This document shows positions 16,277 to 24,461 of a stretch of 64,000 bases of DNA, piece by piece. Source of the DNA: JAAYAO01 sp051133435 (GTDB lineage Bacteria > Actinomycetota > Actinomycetes > Propionibacteriales > Propionibacteriaceae); the NCBI RefSeq assembly GCF_051133435.1, contig NZ_JBPGNY010000002.1:1-64000 (forward strand), in the 5' to 3' direction. Both the position numbers and the translations under genes were made by a program. The notes beneath the pieces were generated by a model. The model ran no database searches, was not told the origin of the DNA, and was given only the letters and a program-made list of their open reading frames with translations. The number at the start of each line of letters is the position of its first letter. Positions within the stretch are counted from its first letter, which is position 1.

Positions 16277-16828
16277 TCAGGAGTAGATCTCCGGGGTCAG
16301 GGTGCCGACACAGCGCAGATTGCGGTACTTGCCGGAGTAGTCCAGGCCGTAGCCGACCACGAATTCGTTGGGGATGTCGAAGCCCACCCACTTGACGTTG
16401 ACGTCGTTGCGCGCGGCCTCGGGTTTGCGGAACATCGTCATGATTTCCAGGCTGGCCGGTTCGCGCGAGGCGAGGTTCGACAACAGGTACGACAGGGTCA
16501 GCCCGGTGTCGATGATGTCCTCGACCACCAGCACGTGGCGTCCGGAGATGTCGGTGTTGAGGTCCTTGAGAATGCGCACCACGCCCGAGGACTGGGTGCC
16601 CGATCCGTAGGACGAGATCGCCATCCAGTCCATATCGCAGTGGATGGTCAGCTCCCGCGACAGGTCGGCCATCACCATCACCGCACCGGTCAGCACCCCC
16701 ACCAGGAGGGGCTCCTTGTCGCGGTACTCCTCGTCGATCTCGGCGGCGATCTCGCTGACCCGTTTCGCGATCTCGGCCTCGCTGATCAGCACATGGGTCA
16801 GATCCTGACTGATGTGTTCATGGTCCAC
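16277..16828 (-). CDS. hpt: Hypoxanthine phosphoribosyltransferase
   Basis: A 183-aa purine salvage enzyme making IMP or GMP from hypoxanthine or guanine and PRPP. The PRPP loop is 'HVLVVEDIIDTGLTLSYLLS', and the flexible loop region DMDWMAISSYGSGTQSSG precedes it. The GTG at 16828, 4 bp after the tilS stop, gives the usual family length. The ATG at 16849 would add seven residues and overlap tilS; neither has a strong ribosome-binding site. The tilS-hpt-ftsH order is widely conserved in bacteria. Confidence 0.94.
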   Translation of the reverse strand: MDHEHISQDLTHVLISEAEIAKRVSEIAAEIDEEYRDKEPLLVGVLTGAVMVMADLSRELTIHCDMDWMAISSYGSGTQSSGVVRILKDLNTDISGRHVLVVEDIIDTGLTLSYLLSNLASREPASLEIMTMFRKPEAARNDVNVKWVGFDIPNEFVVGYGLDYSGKYRNLRCVGTLTPEIYS

Positions 16829-16832
16829 GTGC

Positions 16833-17798
16833 TCAGCCTGCCACAGCATTCAATCGGCCCGCACGGCGCACCACCCGCATTCCCGGCACGTCGACACCCT
16901 GTTGCCCGCGCCAGTCGGTGAGCAGTTGATCGACGGCCAGGACGTGCCGGTGGGCCAGGTCACGGGCCCCGCTGGTGCGCATCCAACGCAACAGCACCCG
17001 GTGCCTGATCGCCGCGGGACGGGTGATGAGTTCGGCGACGTCGAGTTCACCCTCGCCGGTGCGGAGTTCTTCGAGGGCCTCGGCGGCCAGTTCGTCGAGC
17101 AGATCGGCGTCGACGGCGGCCTGTTCGGCGGTGCGGGCAAGGGCTTCGACGATGCCGGGGCCCAGTTCGGTGGCCAGCACCGGCAGCACCCGCTCGCGCA
17201 CCCGCACCCGGGTGTAGGAGGAGTCGGCATTGTGCGGGTCGTGCCAGGGCCGCAGCCCGAGTTCGGCACAGGCGGCCACGGTTTGTCGGCGGCGGATGCC
17301 CAAAAGCGGGCGGCGGAAGCGTCCGCGTTGGGCCGGCATCCCGGCCAGTGAGCGGGTGCCGGAGCCGCGGGCCAGCCCGAGCAGGACGGTTTCGGCCTGG
17401 TCGTCCATCGTGTGGCCGAGCAGCACAACCGCGTCCAGCTCTTCGGCGGCCTCCGACAGGGCGTTGTAGCGGGCCTCGCGGGCGGCGGCCTCGGGGCCGG
17501 TGCCGCGATCGGTCACGGTGACCCGCACCCGGCGCACGTGCTGGTAGCCGAGTCGTCGCAGTTGGGATTCCACACCGGCGGCGACCTCGGCCGATCCGTC
17601 CTGCAGGCCGTGATCGATCACGATGGCGTGGGTGGCCAGGCCGGTGTGGCTAGCGGCGAGGTGAGCTGCGGCGGCCAGGGCGAGGGAGTCGGCGCCCCCG
17701 GAGCAGGCCACCAGCAGGTTGGTCGCCGAGTCGGGGTCGACCGCGGTGACCGCCTGCATGATCTGAAGGGTTTGTGGCCCCATCGCCCTTCGGGCCAC
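16833..17798 (-). CDS. tilS: tRNA(Ile)-lysidine synthetase
   Basis: A 321-aa PP-loop ATPase that converts C34 of the AUA-reading tRNA-Ile to lysidine. The ATP-binding PP-loop SGGADS is at residues 33-38, and the family LLGHTMDDQAETVLLGLARG segment follows near 125-145. It has the short C-terminal region typical of actinobacterial TilS. The GTG at 17798 starts one base after the protease stop (TGA, G, GTG); an internal ATG at 17783 is an alternative. It is essential in most bacteria and likely cotranscribed with hpt. Confidence 0.95.
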   Translation of the reverse strand: MARRAMGPQTLQIMQAVTAVDPDSATNLLVACSGGADSLALAAAAHLAASHTGLATHAIVIDHGLQDGSAEVAAGVESQLRRLGYQHVRRVRVTVTDRGTGPEAAAREARYNALSEAAEELDAVVLLGHTMDDQAETVLLGLARGSGTRSLAGMPAQRGRFRRPLLGIRRRQTVAACAELGLRPWHDPHNADSSYTRVRVRERVLPVLATELGPGIVEALARTAEQAAVDADLLDELAAEALEELRTGEGELDVAELITRPAAIRHRVLLRWMRTSGARDLAHRHVLAVDQLLTDWRGQQGVDVPGMRVVRRAGRLNAVAG

Positions 17799-17799
17799 C

Positions 17800-18786
17800 T
17801 CAGGCGGCCCTGCCGTCGATCCGATCGAGCCACCGGCTCGGCTGCTGGATCTCGTCCATCGTGGGCAGGGCGGCGGGTTCGCCGAAGGCGGTGTTCAGCC
17901 CGTCCACCCCGATGCGGGCGATCACCCGGCGGCAGAAGGCTGCCCCGTCCTGGTACTGGCGCAGTTTGGCGTCCAGACCCAGGACGCGGCGGATCAGCCG
18001 GTCGATCAGGCCGCGGTCGGCGGTGCGCCGCTGGTCGAAGCTGCGCCGGATTCTGGGCAGGGTGGGCACCACCGCGGTGCCGACCCGATCCATCATCACG
18101 TCGGCGTGCCCTTCCAACAGCGACATCAGGGCGGTCACTTCGTCGAACAGTTCCCGCTGTTCGGGGTCGATCAGGGTGTTGATCAACGAGCCGTCCCGTT
18201 CACGGGCGGCCCGGGCCATGCCTTCGACCGCGGACAGCCCGCCGAAGCCGTCCAGCAGGGCGTTCACCCGCACCCGCAGGTGGTCGACCAGCCAGGGGGC
18301 GTGGGTGAACTGCACCCGGTGGGTTTCCTCGTGCAGGCACACCCACAGGGCGAAGTCGTCGGCGTCCAGGCGCAGTTCGCGTTGCACCTTCAACACATTC
18401 GGGGCGACCAACAGCAGCCGTCCGTGCGGTGGGTGGAAGGGGTCGAACTGGCCCAGGATCCGGGGTGCCAGGAAGGCCAGGGCGGCGCCGGTTTCGACAC
18501 CGCCGGCCTTGGCCATGATCGGGCCGCCGGTGAGGTGTCCGATCAGCATCTGCATGGTGTCGACGTTGGCCCGGATCCAGGACGGACGGTCGATCACCAG
18601 GGTGGGTGACAGGCCGATCGGGGCATCCAGTTGGGTGACCTCGCGGACGTGCTGCTCGGCCGTGCGGGCCGAGGTGCGGAGCCGTTCCACCACCCGGGCA
18701 ACTTCGTCGGGGGTGGCCTTCGGCCCGGCCGGTACGAGACGGGTTCCGGTCGCGATCGCCAGATCCCAGTCCACCATTGCGGTCAT
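17800..18786 (-). CDS. Zincin-like metallopeptidase, DUF2342 (F420-biosynthesis-associated type)
   Basis: A 328-aa member of the DUF2342/zincin-like type 2 family found throughout actinobacteria beside tilS. The zinc motif 'WVCLHEETHRVQFTHAPWL' contains H-E-x-x-H. The protein begins MTAMVDWDLAIATGTRLVPAGP, the conserved family N-terminus. Despite an old name linking it to coenzyme F420, no F420 gene is in this window; the protease activity is predicted only from the motif. It is directly upstream of tilS with a single base between them. Confidence 0.9.
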   Translation of the reverse strand: MTAMVDWDLAIATGTRLVPAGPKATPDEVARVVERLRTSARTAEQHVREVTQLDAPIGLSPTLVIDRPSWIRANVDTMQMLIGHLTGGPIMAKAGGVETGAALAFLAPRILGQFDPFHPPHGRLLLVAPNVLKVQRELRLDADDFALWVCLHEETHRVQFTHAPWLVDHLRVRVNALLDGFGGLSAVEGMARAARERDGSLINTLIDPEQRELFDEVTALMSLLEGHADVMMDRVGTAVVPTLPRIRRSFDQRRTADRGLIDRLIRRVLGLDAKLRQYQDGAAFCRRVIARIGVDGLNTAFGEPAALPTMDEIQQPSRWLDRIDGRAA

Positions 18787-18814
18787 GGTGGCGAGCCTAC
18801 CCGGCCGGGACGAC

Positions 18815-20305
18815 TCAGTGCCCGGACATCTTCGGCGCCACTGCCTTCAGGCGCAGCGACACCAACAGTGCCACCCCCAGCACCACCACCGACGACCAGA
18901 CCGCGATCGAGCTGGCGTGGGCGAACTCGTCCGGGGCCACCTGCTGCACCACGTGGGTGCCGAGCACGGTCGACAGCACCGTGCCGCCGAGGGCCGCGCC
19001 GAGAGCGGCACCGATCTGCCGGACGGTGGATTGCACCGCCGAACCGGTACCCGATTCGGCCACCGGCACCTCACCCAGCACCACCGAGGTGACCTGGGCC
19101 GAGGCGAGTCCGACACCGACGCCGTAGACCGTCATGGTGGCCGCGACCCAGCCCGAACCGAGTTGGGCGCCGAGCAGCAGCGCCGTCCCGGCCGTGCCGA
19201 TCACCTCGAGTGCCAACCCGAGCACGACCACTCGGGCCGGCCCGAGTGCGGCCGACAGATGCCGCGCCGACCCGCCGGCGATGAAGGCGCCGACGGCCAT
19301 CGCGACCAGCACCAGACCGGCCCCGAGAGTGTCCAGGCCCAGAACGATCACCAGGTACAGGGGCAGCACGAAGATCAGGGAGAACTCACCCACGGCAACC
19401 AGCCCGGCGGTCAGGTTGCCCCAGGCGAAAGTCGGAATCGAGAACAGTGCGGTATCGAGTACGCCGGTGCGCGCGTTCTTCGTGCGGTGGTGCTCATAGG
19501 CGATGAAGGCGGCGATGAAGATCACCCCGAGAGCCAGGGCGACCGGGGCCGGGGAGACCGGCGCGTCCAACCCCCATTCCCAGGAGCCGATCGCCAGCAC
19601 GCCTTCGGGTTTCCACCAACCGAGGTTGGCACCCTCGATCAGCCCGAAGACGAAGGAGCCGAAACCGATCGCGGCCAGCACCGGGCCGATCATGTCGCGG
19701 CCACCGGGGGTTCCGGTTGTTTCGGGGACGATCGCCAGGGCGGCAATGATCAGCACCACGCCGAGCGGGATGTTGATCAGGAAGATCCAGTGCCAGGTCG
19801 CGTAGGTGGTCAGCAGGCCGCCGAACAGCGGGCCGAGGGCGGCCGCACCGGCCATCACCGCACCCCAGATACCGAACGCGATCGCGCGGTCCTTGCCGCG
19901 GAAGGTGGCGTTCACTGTCGAGAGGGTGGACGGCAGGATCATCGCCCCGCCCAATCCCTGGACGGCCCGGGCCGCGATCAACGGCGAGGTGCCGGACGAG
20001 ATCGCGGCCAACAGGCTGCCGACCACGAAGATGCCCATGCCGATCATCAGCATCTTGCGTCGTCCGAAGCGGTCACCGAGTCGTCCCGCGGTCATCAGCA
20101 GGGCCGCGAAGACCACCGAGTAGAGGCTGTTCACCCATTCGGCGCCGGTCAACGACATCTTCAGGTCGGCGATGATCACCGGCAGCGCGACACCCACGAT
20201 GGTGCCGTCCAGCACGATCAGGCCCAAGGAGACGGCCAGCACGACCAGCGCGAGCCAACGCTTCCGCCCGCTTTCGGGGGCGGCGGATTCACCCTGTGTG
20301 TTCAC
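18815..20305 (-). CDS. 14-TM MFS drug exporter (DHA2, EmrB/QacA type)
   Basis: A 496-aa integral membrane protein with 14 predicted helices. The N-terminal helix carries the DHA2 motif LIVLDGTIVGVALPVI, followed by motif A 'GRLGDRFGRRKMLMIG' and the G-L-G-G-A motif at ARAVQGLGGAMILP. The GTG at 20305 has GGAGGTG upstream. These proton-driven exporters expel quaternary cations, dyes and antibiotics. No adjacent regulator is seen, and the substrate is unknown. Confidence 0.9.
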   Translation of the reverse strand: MNTQGESAAPESGRKRWLALVVLAVSLGLIVLDGTIVGVALPVIIADLKMSLTGAEWVNSLYSVVFAALLMTAGRLGDRFGRRKMLMIGMGIFVVGSLLAAISSGTSPLIAARAVQGLGGAMILPSTLSTVNATFRGKDRAIAFGIWGAVMAGAAALGPLFGGLLTTYATWHWIFLINIPLGVVLIIAALAIVPETTGTPGGRDMIGPVLAAIGFGSFVFGLIEGANLGWWKPEGVLAIGSWEWGLDAPVSPAPVALALGVIFIAAFIAYEHHRTKNARTGVLDTALFSIPTFAWGNLTAGLVAVGEFSLIFVLPLYLVIVLGLDTLGAGLVLVAMAVGAFIAGGSARHLSAALGPARVVVLGLALEVIGTAGTALLLGAQLGSGWVAATMTVYGVGVGLASAQVTSVVLGEVPVAESGTGSAVQSTVRQIGAALGAALGGTVLSTVLGTHVVQQVAPDEFAHASSIAVWSSVVVLGVALLVSLRLKAVAPKMSGH

Positions 20306-20399
20306 ACCTCCAGAATAGTTACCGACGCAGCGTCGTCAAAGTTTGGCGAGTGTTACCGCCACCACACTTCACCGGTTTTTTTGCCGGCCGCGGACGCAA

Positions 20400-21926
20400 T
20401 CAGCCGCAGCCGCAGGAGGCCATCGCCGCCGAGGCCTTCTCCAGCCAGGTGCGCGCGGCGTACTCGTCCTTGGCACCGATGCTGACCATCGCGAAGCCGA
20501 TCAGCGAGCCGTCGGCGCTGCGGACGTAGCCGGCCAGCGAGTGCACCTGGCGCAGGGTGCCGGTCTTGGCCCGCACCTGCCCGCGTCCGGCGGTGGTGCC
20601 GTCGACCACGTAACGCAGCCGCAGCGACCCGTCCACCCCACCAACCGGCATCCCGGTCATCACCGGCCGGTAGCGGGGTTCGTCGGTGGTCACCAGACGC
20701 ATCAGGATGGCCAGCGCGTCGGTGGTGATTCGGGTGTCGCGGGACAGGCCCGAACCGTCGTGCACCACCATCGACCCCGACCAGGCCCCCAGTTCGGTCA
20801 TGGTTTCGGCGATCGCGGCCCGGCCACCCTCGAAACTCCCGGGCTTGCCCCGGGCGATCGCGGTGTGGCGCATCAAGATCTCGGCGGCGTCGTTGTCACT
20901 GACCCGCATCAGGTGTTCGACGATCTCGCCCAGCGGCAGGGATTCGAGGGTCGCCACCTCGTCGGAACCATCGGGTGCCGCACCCCGGGCCGGGGCGCCG
21001 CTGACGGTGATGCCGTGGGCCTTCAACCGTTGGACGAAGACGGCCGCGGCGGTCGCCGACGGGTCGGCAACCCGCTCGCCGGGTGAACTGCCGTCGACTC
21101 GACCCTGGTTCACCGTCAGCGCCGAGACCGGGGTGACCTGATCGGCATAGTTCGAGGGCCAGGTGGGATTCCAGGCCGGCCCGGTGAACAGTGAATCGTC
21201 GTACTTCAGCCGGACGGTGGTGATGCCGCGGGCCTGGAGGGCCTTCGCGGTGCTCTCGGCCAGGGTGCCGATCGTGGGTGCGGGGTAACTGTCCTTCAGC
21301 GTGCCGGTGTTCAGGTAGGGGTCACCGCCGCCGACCAGCACGATGGTCGGTGGTTGTTGCGGTGCCGGTGTGGCCGGTGAGGCGGACGGGGATGGCGCCG
21401 CGGAAGGTGAGGGCGAGGCACTGTCCGGCGTGGTCGGCCCGGCCGGAGTCGGCTCCAACATCACCTTGGTGGTGAATCGGTGCTCGACTCCGTATTGCTG
21501 CAGGGCGGCCACCGAGGTGAGCACTTTCATCGTGGACGCGGGTGCGGCCGGGGCTCCCCCGTTCTCCGAATACAGCTTCGTGCCCGAGCCCAGGTCGACC
21601 ACCGAGACGTGGAAGGTGCCGCCGATCTTGTCCCGTCCGATGCCGGCGATGGCCGCCCGCACCCTGGACGCATCGGGGGCGGCCGCGGTGGGCGCGACCG
21701 GGGCCACCGGGCTCTCGTCGAAACTCGGCGTGGGGGTACTGACCTCGGGTTCGGCGAAGCGGCTGGGGGCAACCGTGGTCTCCCCGGTGACCGGCACCCA
21801 CAGCCCGGTGGCGTACAGGCCGCGTTCGACGGCCCGTCCGGCCACGCCCGAGATCATCAGCGCCACCACCGCCACGATCACGACAGCGACGATGAACGAC
21901 TCGACCACTACCCGTCGACGTGTCAC
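20400..21926 (-). CDS. dacB: D-alanyl-D-alanine carboxypeptidase/endopeptidase (PBP4 family)
   Basis: A 508-aa penicillin-binding protein of peptidase family S13. A membrane helix at residues 10-30 anchors or exports it. The active-site motifs are S-x-x-K (STMK, 131-134), S-D-N in 'HLMRVSDNDAAEILMRHTAI', and K-T-G in RAKTGTLRQVHSLAGYV. A low-complexity Pro/Ala/Ser stretch (after SPAPQ-like repeats around 185-210) interrupts the fold. It trims peptidoglycan stem peptides outside the membrane. The gene is divergent from ppa, an arrangement conserved in many actinobacteria. Confidence 0.94.
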   Translation of the reverse strand: MTRRRVVVESFIVAVVIVAVVALMISGVAGRAVERGLYATGLWVPVTGETTVAPSRFAEPEVSTPTPSFDESPVAPVAPTAAAPDASRVRAAIAGIGRDKIGGTFHVSVVDLGSGTKLYSENGGAPAAPASTMKVLTSVAALQQYGVEHRFTTKVMLEPTPAGPTTPDSASPSPSAAPSPSASPATPAPQQPPTIVLVGGGDPYLNTGTLKDSYPAPTIGTLAESTAKALQARGITTVRLKYDDSLFTGPAWNPTWPSNYADQVTPVSALTVNQGRVDGSSPGERVADPSATAAAVFVQRLKAHGITVSGAPARGAAPDGSDEVATLESLPLGEIVEHLMRVSDNDAAEILMRHTAIARGKPGSFEGGRAAIAETMTELGAWSGSMVVHDGSGLSRDTRITTDALAILMRLVTTDEPRYRPVMTGMPVGGVDGSLRLRYVVDGTTAGRGQVRAKTGTLRQVHSLAGYVRSADGSLIGFAMVSIGAKDEYAARTWLEKASAAMASCGCG

Positions 21927-22050
21927 GCTCGTCCCATCTGTTCATCGCCGGCGGTTTCGGAGGCGGGACGCGGACACCAGCCCGTACCCCACCCCGGGGC
22001 GCGGTAGGCTGCCCCAAGACCGGTCGACCACATCATAGAGAGAGCCTCAG

Positions 22051-22614
22051 GTGACTGAAGACAACGCAGCACAGCGCACCTCCGCCAAGGTTCCCAGCGG
22101 GCTGGAGTTCTACGTAACCGTGGAAATCCCGAAGGGTACGAAGAACAAGTACGAGATGGACCACGAAACCGGTCGCATCATCCTCGACCGGACCCTGTTC
22201 ACCGCCACCCAGTACCCGTCCGATTACGGGTTCATCGAAACCACCCTCGGGCAGGACGGCGACCCGCTGGACGCGATGGTGCTGGTTCCCGAGGCGACCT
22301 TCCCCGGCTGCCTGATCAAGTGCCGGGCGATCGGCATGTTCCGGATGAAGGACGAGGCCGGCGGTGACGACAAGGTGCTGTGCGTGCCGGTGGCCGACCA
22401 CCGTCGCGACCACCTGCAGGATCTCACCGACATTCCGGAGTTCCAGTTGCTCGAGATCGAGCACTTCTTCACCGTCTACAAGGACCTCGAGCCCGGCAAG
22501 TCGGTCGAGGGCGCGACCTGGACCGGACGCGACGGTGCGGAGGAGGAAATCCGCGCTTCCATCGCTCGCGCCAAGGGCACCCATTACGAGGCCCTGCAGG
22601 TCAACCACTACTGA
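22051..22614 (+). CDS. ppa: Soluble inorganic pyrophosphatase (family I)
   Basis: A 187-aa enzyme hydrolysing pyrophosphate to phosphate. The GTG start has GAGAGAGCC upstream. The metal-binding signature is in 'TTLGQDGDPLDAMVLVPEA' (D-G-D-P-L-D), with the substrate residues KYEMDHETG and YPSDYGF. Family I enzymes are strongly inhibited by fluoride, which makes the two fluoride-channel genes just downstream noteworthy. A 15-bp hairpin separates ppa from crcB. Confidence 0.96.
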   Translation: MTEDNAAQRTSAKVPSGLEFYVTVEIPKGTKNKYEMDHETGRIILDRTLFTATQYPSDYGFIETTLGQDGDPLDAMVLVPEATFPGCLIKCRAIGMFRMKDEAGGDDKVLCVPVADHRRDHLQDLTDIPEFQLLEIEHFFTVYKDLEPGKSVEGATWTGRDGAEEEIRASIARAKGTHYEALQVNHY

Positions 22615-22646
22615 CCACCCGATAGCGCTGTGCCCACCGGGGCAGA

Positions 22647-22680
22647 CGAGGCGATCGGCCCATCGGGGCCGGTCGCCTCG
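22647..22680 (+). terminator. Strong hairpin between ppa and crcB (terminator or attenuator)
   Basis: Arms 22647-22661 and 22666-22680 pair over 15 bp with one G-U pair, around a 4-nt loop. A smaller TGCCC/GGGCA hairpin (22631-22644) directly precedes it. No U-tract follows. It may end ppa transcription or sit in the crcB leader; if crcB started at the GTG at 22630 the hairpin would be coding. It does not match the fluoride-riboswitch consensus. Confidence 0.55.
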
Positions 22681-22698
22681 CCGCGTTCGGGGGTCACT

Positions 22699-23037
22699 GT
22701 GCAGGGCCTGGCCCTGGTGGCCGTGGGCGCCGGGACGGGCGCAGTCGCCCGCTACGGAGTGGAACTGCTGTTTCCCGGTTGGCCGGCCCTGTGGCTGGTC
22801 AATTTGATCGGCTCGGCCCTGTTGGGAGTGCTGGTCGGCGCCACCGCCCGCTCGGCCGGTAAGGGTCGCCGGCTCAATCCGCTGCTCGGCACCGGGCTGT
22901 TGGGCGGTTTCACCACCTTCTCGACCGCTGCGGTGGCCGCGACGACCCCGGCCGGCTTCGCGTACCTGGTGGTGATGACTCTCGGCTGTGCCGTGTGCGC
23001 GGCGGCCGGTTGGTGGCTTGGAATGCGATCGCGATGA
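22699..23037 (+). CDS. crcB: Fluoride channel subunit Fluc/CrcB (first)
   Basis: A 112-aa, four-helix membrane protein of the Fluc family, which exports fluoride as a dimer. The GTG at 22699 is favoured: it has a GGGGG 5 nt upstream and gives the normal family length. The frame can be extended to a GTG at 22630, adding 23 unconserved residues through a hairpin. Conserved segments are GAGTGAVARYGVE, the Asn-bearing WLVNLIGSALLGVLVG and GLLGGFTTFSTAAV (the G-x-T-T-F-S-T motif). It overlaps the second subunit by 4 bp, consistent with a heterodimeric channel. Confidence 0.92.
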   Translation: MQGLALVAVGAGTGAVARYGVELLFPGWPALWLVNLIGSALLGVLVGATARSAGKGRRLNPLLGTGLLGGFTTFSTAAVAATTPAGFAYLVVMTLGCAVCAAAGWWLGMRSR

Positions 23038-23390
23038 GCGTGCTGTGGGTTTTTCTGGGCGGCGCCCTGGGTGGGGTGCTGCGTTACCTGCTGGCGGTGT
23101 GGCTGCCGGCGCGTACCCCCGGGCGACTCTCCCCCGGACTCTTCGCGGCGAACCTGCTCGGTTCGTTGCTGCTGGGATCGGTGGCCGGGTTTGCGGTCGA
23201 CGCCGGGTACCTACTTCTCGGGACGGGTCTGTGCGGCAGCCTGACCACGTTCTCGACCTTCGCGATCGAGTGCGTCCGGGCCTGGCGGGCCGGTCACCGG
23301 CTCGCTGCGGTGATTCAGGCCGCGGCGATGCTTGGTTCGGGCGTGGCCGCGGCGGCTGCCGGGCTGTGGCTCGGCGGTCTGCCGGGCTGA
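23034..23390 (+). CDS. crcB: Fluoride channel subunit Fluc/CrcB (second)
   Basis: A 118-aa Fluc subunit whose ATG overlaps the first subunit's stop (ATGA). It has GGALGGVLRYLLAVW, the Asn motif FAANLLGSLLLG and the G-x-x-T-T-F-S-T segment LCGSLTTFSTFAIE. Paired crcB genes are common in Gram-positive bacteria, where inverted subunits assemble into a dual-topology channel. Linkage to the fluoride-sensitive pyrophosphatase suggests one stress unit, but no fluoride-responsive RNA is visible. Confidence 0.92.
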   Translation: MSVLWVFLGGALGGVLRYLLAVWLPARTPGRLSPGLFAANLLGSLLLGSVAGFAVDAGYLLLGTGLCGSLTTFSTFAIECVRAWRAGHRLAAVIQAAAMLGSGVAAAAAGLWLGGLPG

Positions 23391-23442
23391 CCCCCGTCCG
23401 AGCCGACCCGTCCGACGGCCGCACCCATTAGGCTGACCGGTT

Positions 23443-24450
23443 GTGCGGTATCTGATGTTGCTGAATCCCTCGGCCAACCGGGTCTACGGCGGGCAGGTCG
23501 CCTCCCTGGCCGAAGCCGAACTGCGGGTCTGCGCCCCCTGGGCGAGCGAGGTGGCCACCACCACCGTGGCCGGGGTCGACTACCTGGGCTTCACCACCGA
23601 GGCCGAGCCGAACCCCGACCAGGCCCGACTGTTGGCCGACCAGTCGGCCTTCCTGGCACTGTTCGAGATGCAGGACGAGAACCTGCTGCGTCCGGTCGAG
23701 GTGCACCCCACCGGCAAGCTGGACGACGACCTGGTCACCATCCCGAAGTACCAGGGCAAGACCAATGAGCAGTTCACCCGGCTGCTGCTGAACGTCACCC
23801 TGAGCCAGGTGCGTGGTGACAAACCCACCCCGTGGACAGTGCTCGACCCGATGGCCGGCCGCGGCACCACCTTGACCAGTGCCTGGTTGCTCGGGCACCA
23901 CGGTGCCGGGGTGGAGGCCGATACCAAGGCGGTGGAGGCGATGGGCGCCTTCCTGCGCACCTGGTTGCGCCGCAAGCGCCTCAAGCATCGCGCCGAATCG
24001 AACCCGGTGCGCCGCGAGGGCAAGTCGTTGGGTCGCCGCTTCGACGCAACCGTCCAGCAGCCGGGCGGTCCGGAGTTGAGCCTGTCGGTGTTCACCGGTG
24101 ACACCCGCCAATCAGCCGCGTTGTGGGGTAAACGACGCTTCGACGCGATCGTCACCGACGCCCCCTACGGCGTAGTGCACGGCTCGAAGGCCGACCACCG
24201 CCGCGACCGATCCCCCGCAGCCCTGCTCGGCGAGGCGATCGGGGTCTGGGCCGGGCAACTGCGGCCCGGTGGGGCGCTCGGGCTGTCGTGGAATACCCAC
24301 GGTCTGGCTCGCGAGGACGTCTTGGGCCTGCTCACCGAGGCCGGGTTGACCCCGTGTGGTGACGGCGGCGAGAACGACCCGTGGCAACGTTTCGGGCACC
24401 GGGTCGATTCCTCGATCTTCCGCGACCTGGTCGTCGCCACCAAGAACTGA
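23443..24450 (+). CDS. TRM11-like SAM-dependent methyltransferase
   Basis: A 335-aa Rossmann-fold methyltransferase with a GTG start (MRYLMLLNPSANRVYGGQ). The N-terminal 125 residues have no obvious motif. The SAM-binding motif is 'VLDPMAGRGTTLTSAWLLG', and the catalytic motif DAPYG (within IVTDAPYGVVHGS) replaces the N/D-P-P-Y of nucleic-acid N-methyltransferases. It resembles archaeal and eukaryotic TRM11 tRNA guanosine methyltransferases, so an RNA substrate is plausible but unproven. It sits between crcB and an unrelated crotonase gene. Confidence 0.82.
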   Translation: MRYLMLLNPSANRVYGGQVASLAEAELRVCAPWASEVATTTVAGVDYLGFTTEAEPNPDQARLLADQSAFLALFEMQDENLLRPVEVHPTGKLDDDLVTIPKYQGKTNEQFTRLLLNVTLSQVRGDKPTPWTVLDPMAGRGTTLTSAWLLGHHGAGVEADTKAVEAMGAFLRTWLRRKRLKHRAESNPVRREGKSLGRRFDATVQQPGGPELSLSVFTGDTRQSAALWGKRRFDAIVTDAPYGVVHGSKADHRRDRSPAALLGEAIGVWAGQLRPGGALGLSWNTHGLAREDVLGLLTEAGLTPCGDGGENDPWQRFGHRVDSSIFRDLVVATKN

Positions 24451-24461
24451 GAGGAACGCCG

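Noticed and set aside
17774..20485. Long plus-strand open frame (903 codons) antisense to the DUF2342 protease and exporter
   Set aside because: Shadow frame rich in Arg, His and Gln with no recognisable domains.
22615..22698. Possible fluoride riboswitch before crcB
   Set aside because: The GGNGAUGG-type pseudoknot elements and the conserved 3' segment are not present; only ordinary hairpins are seen.
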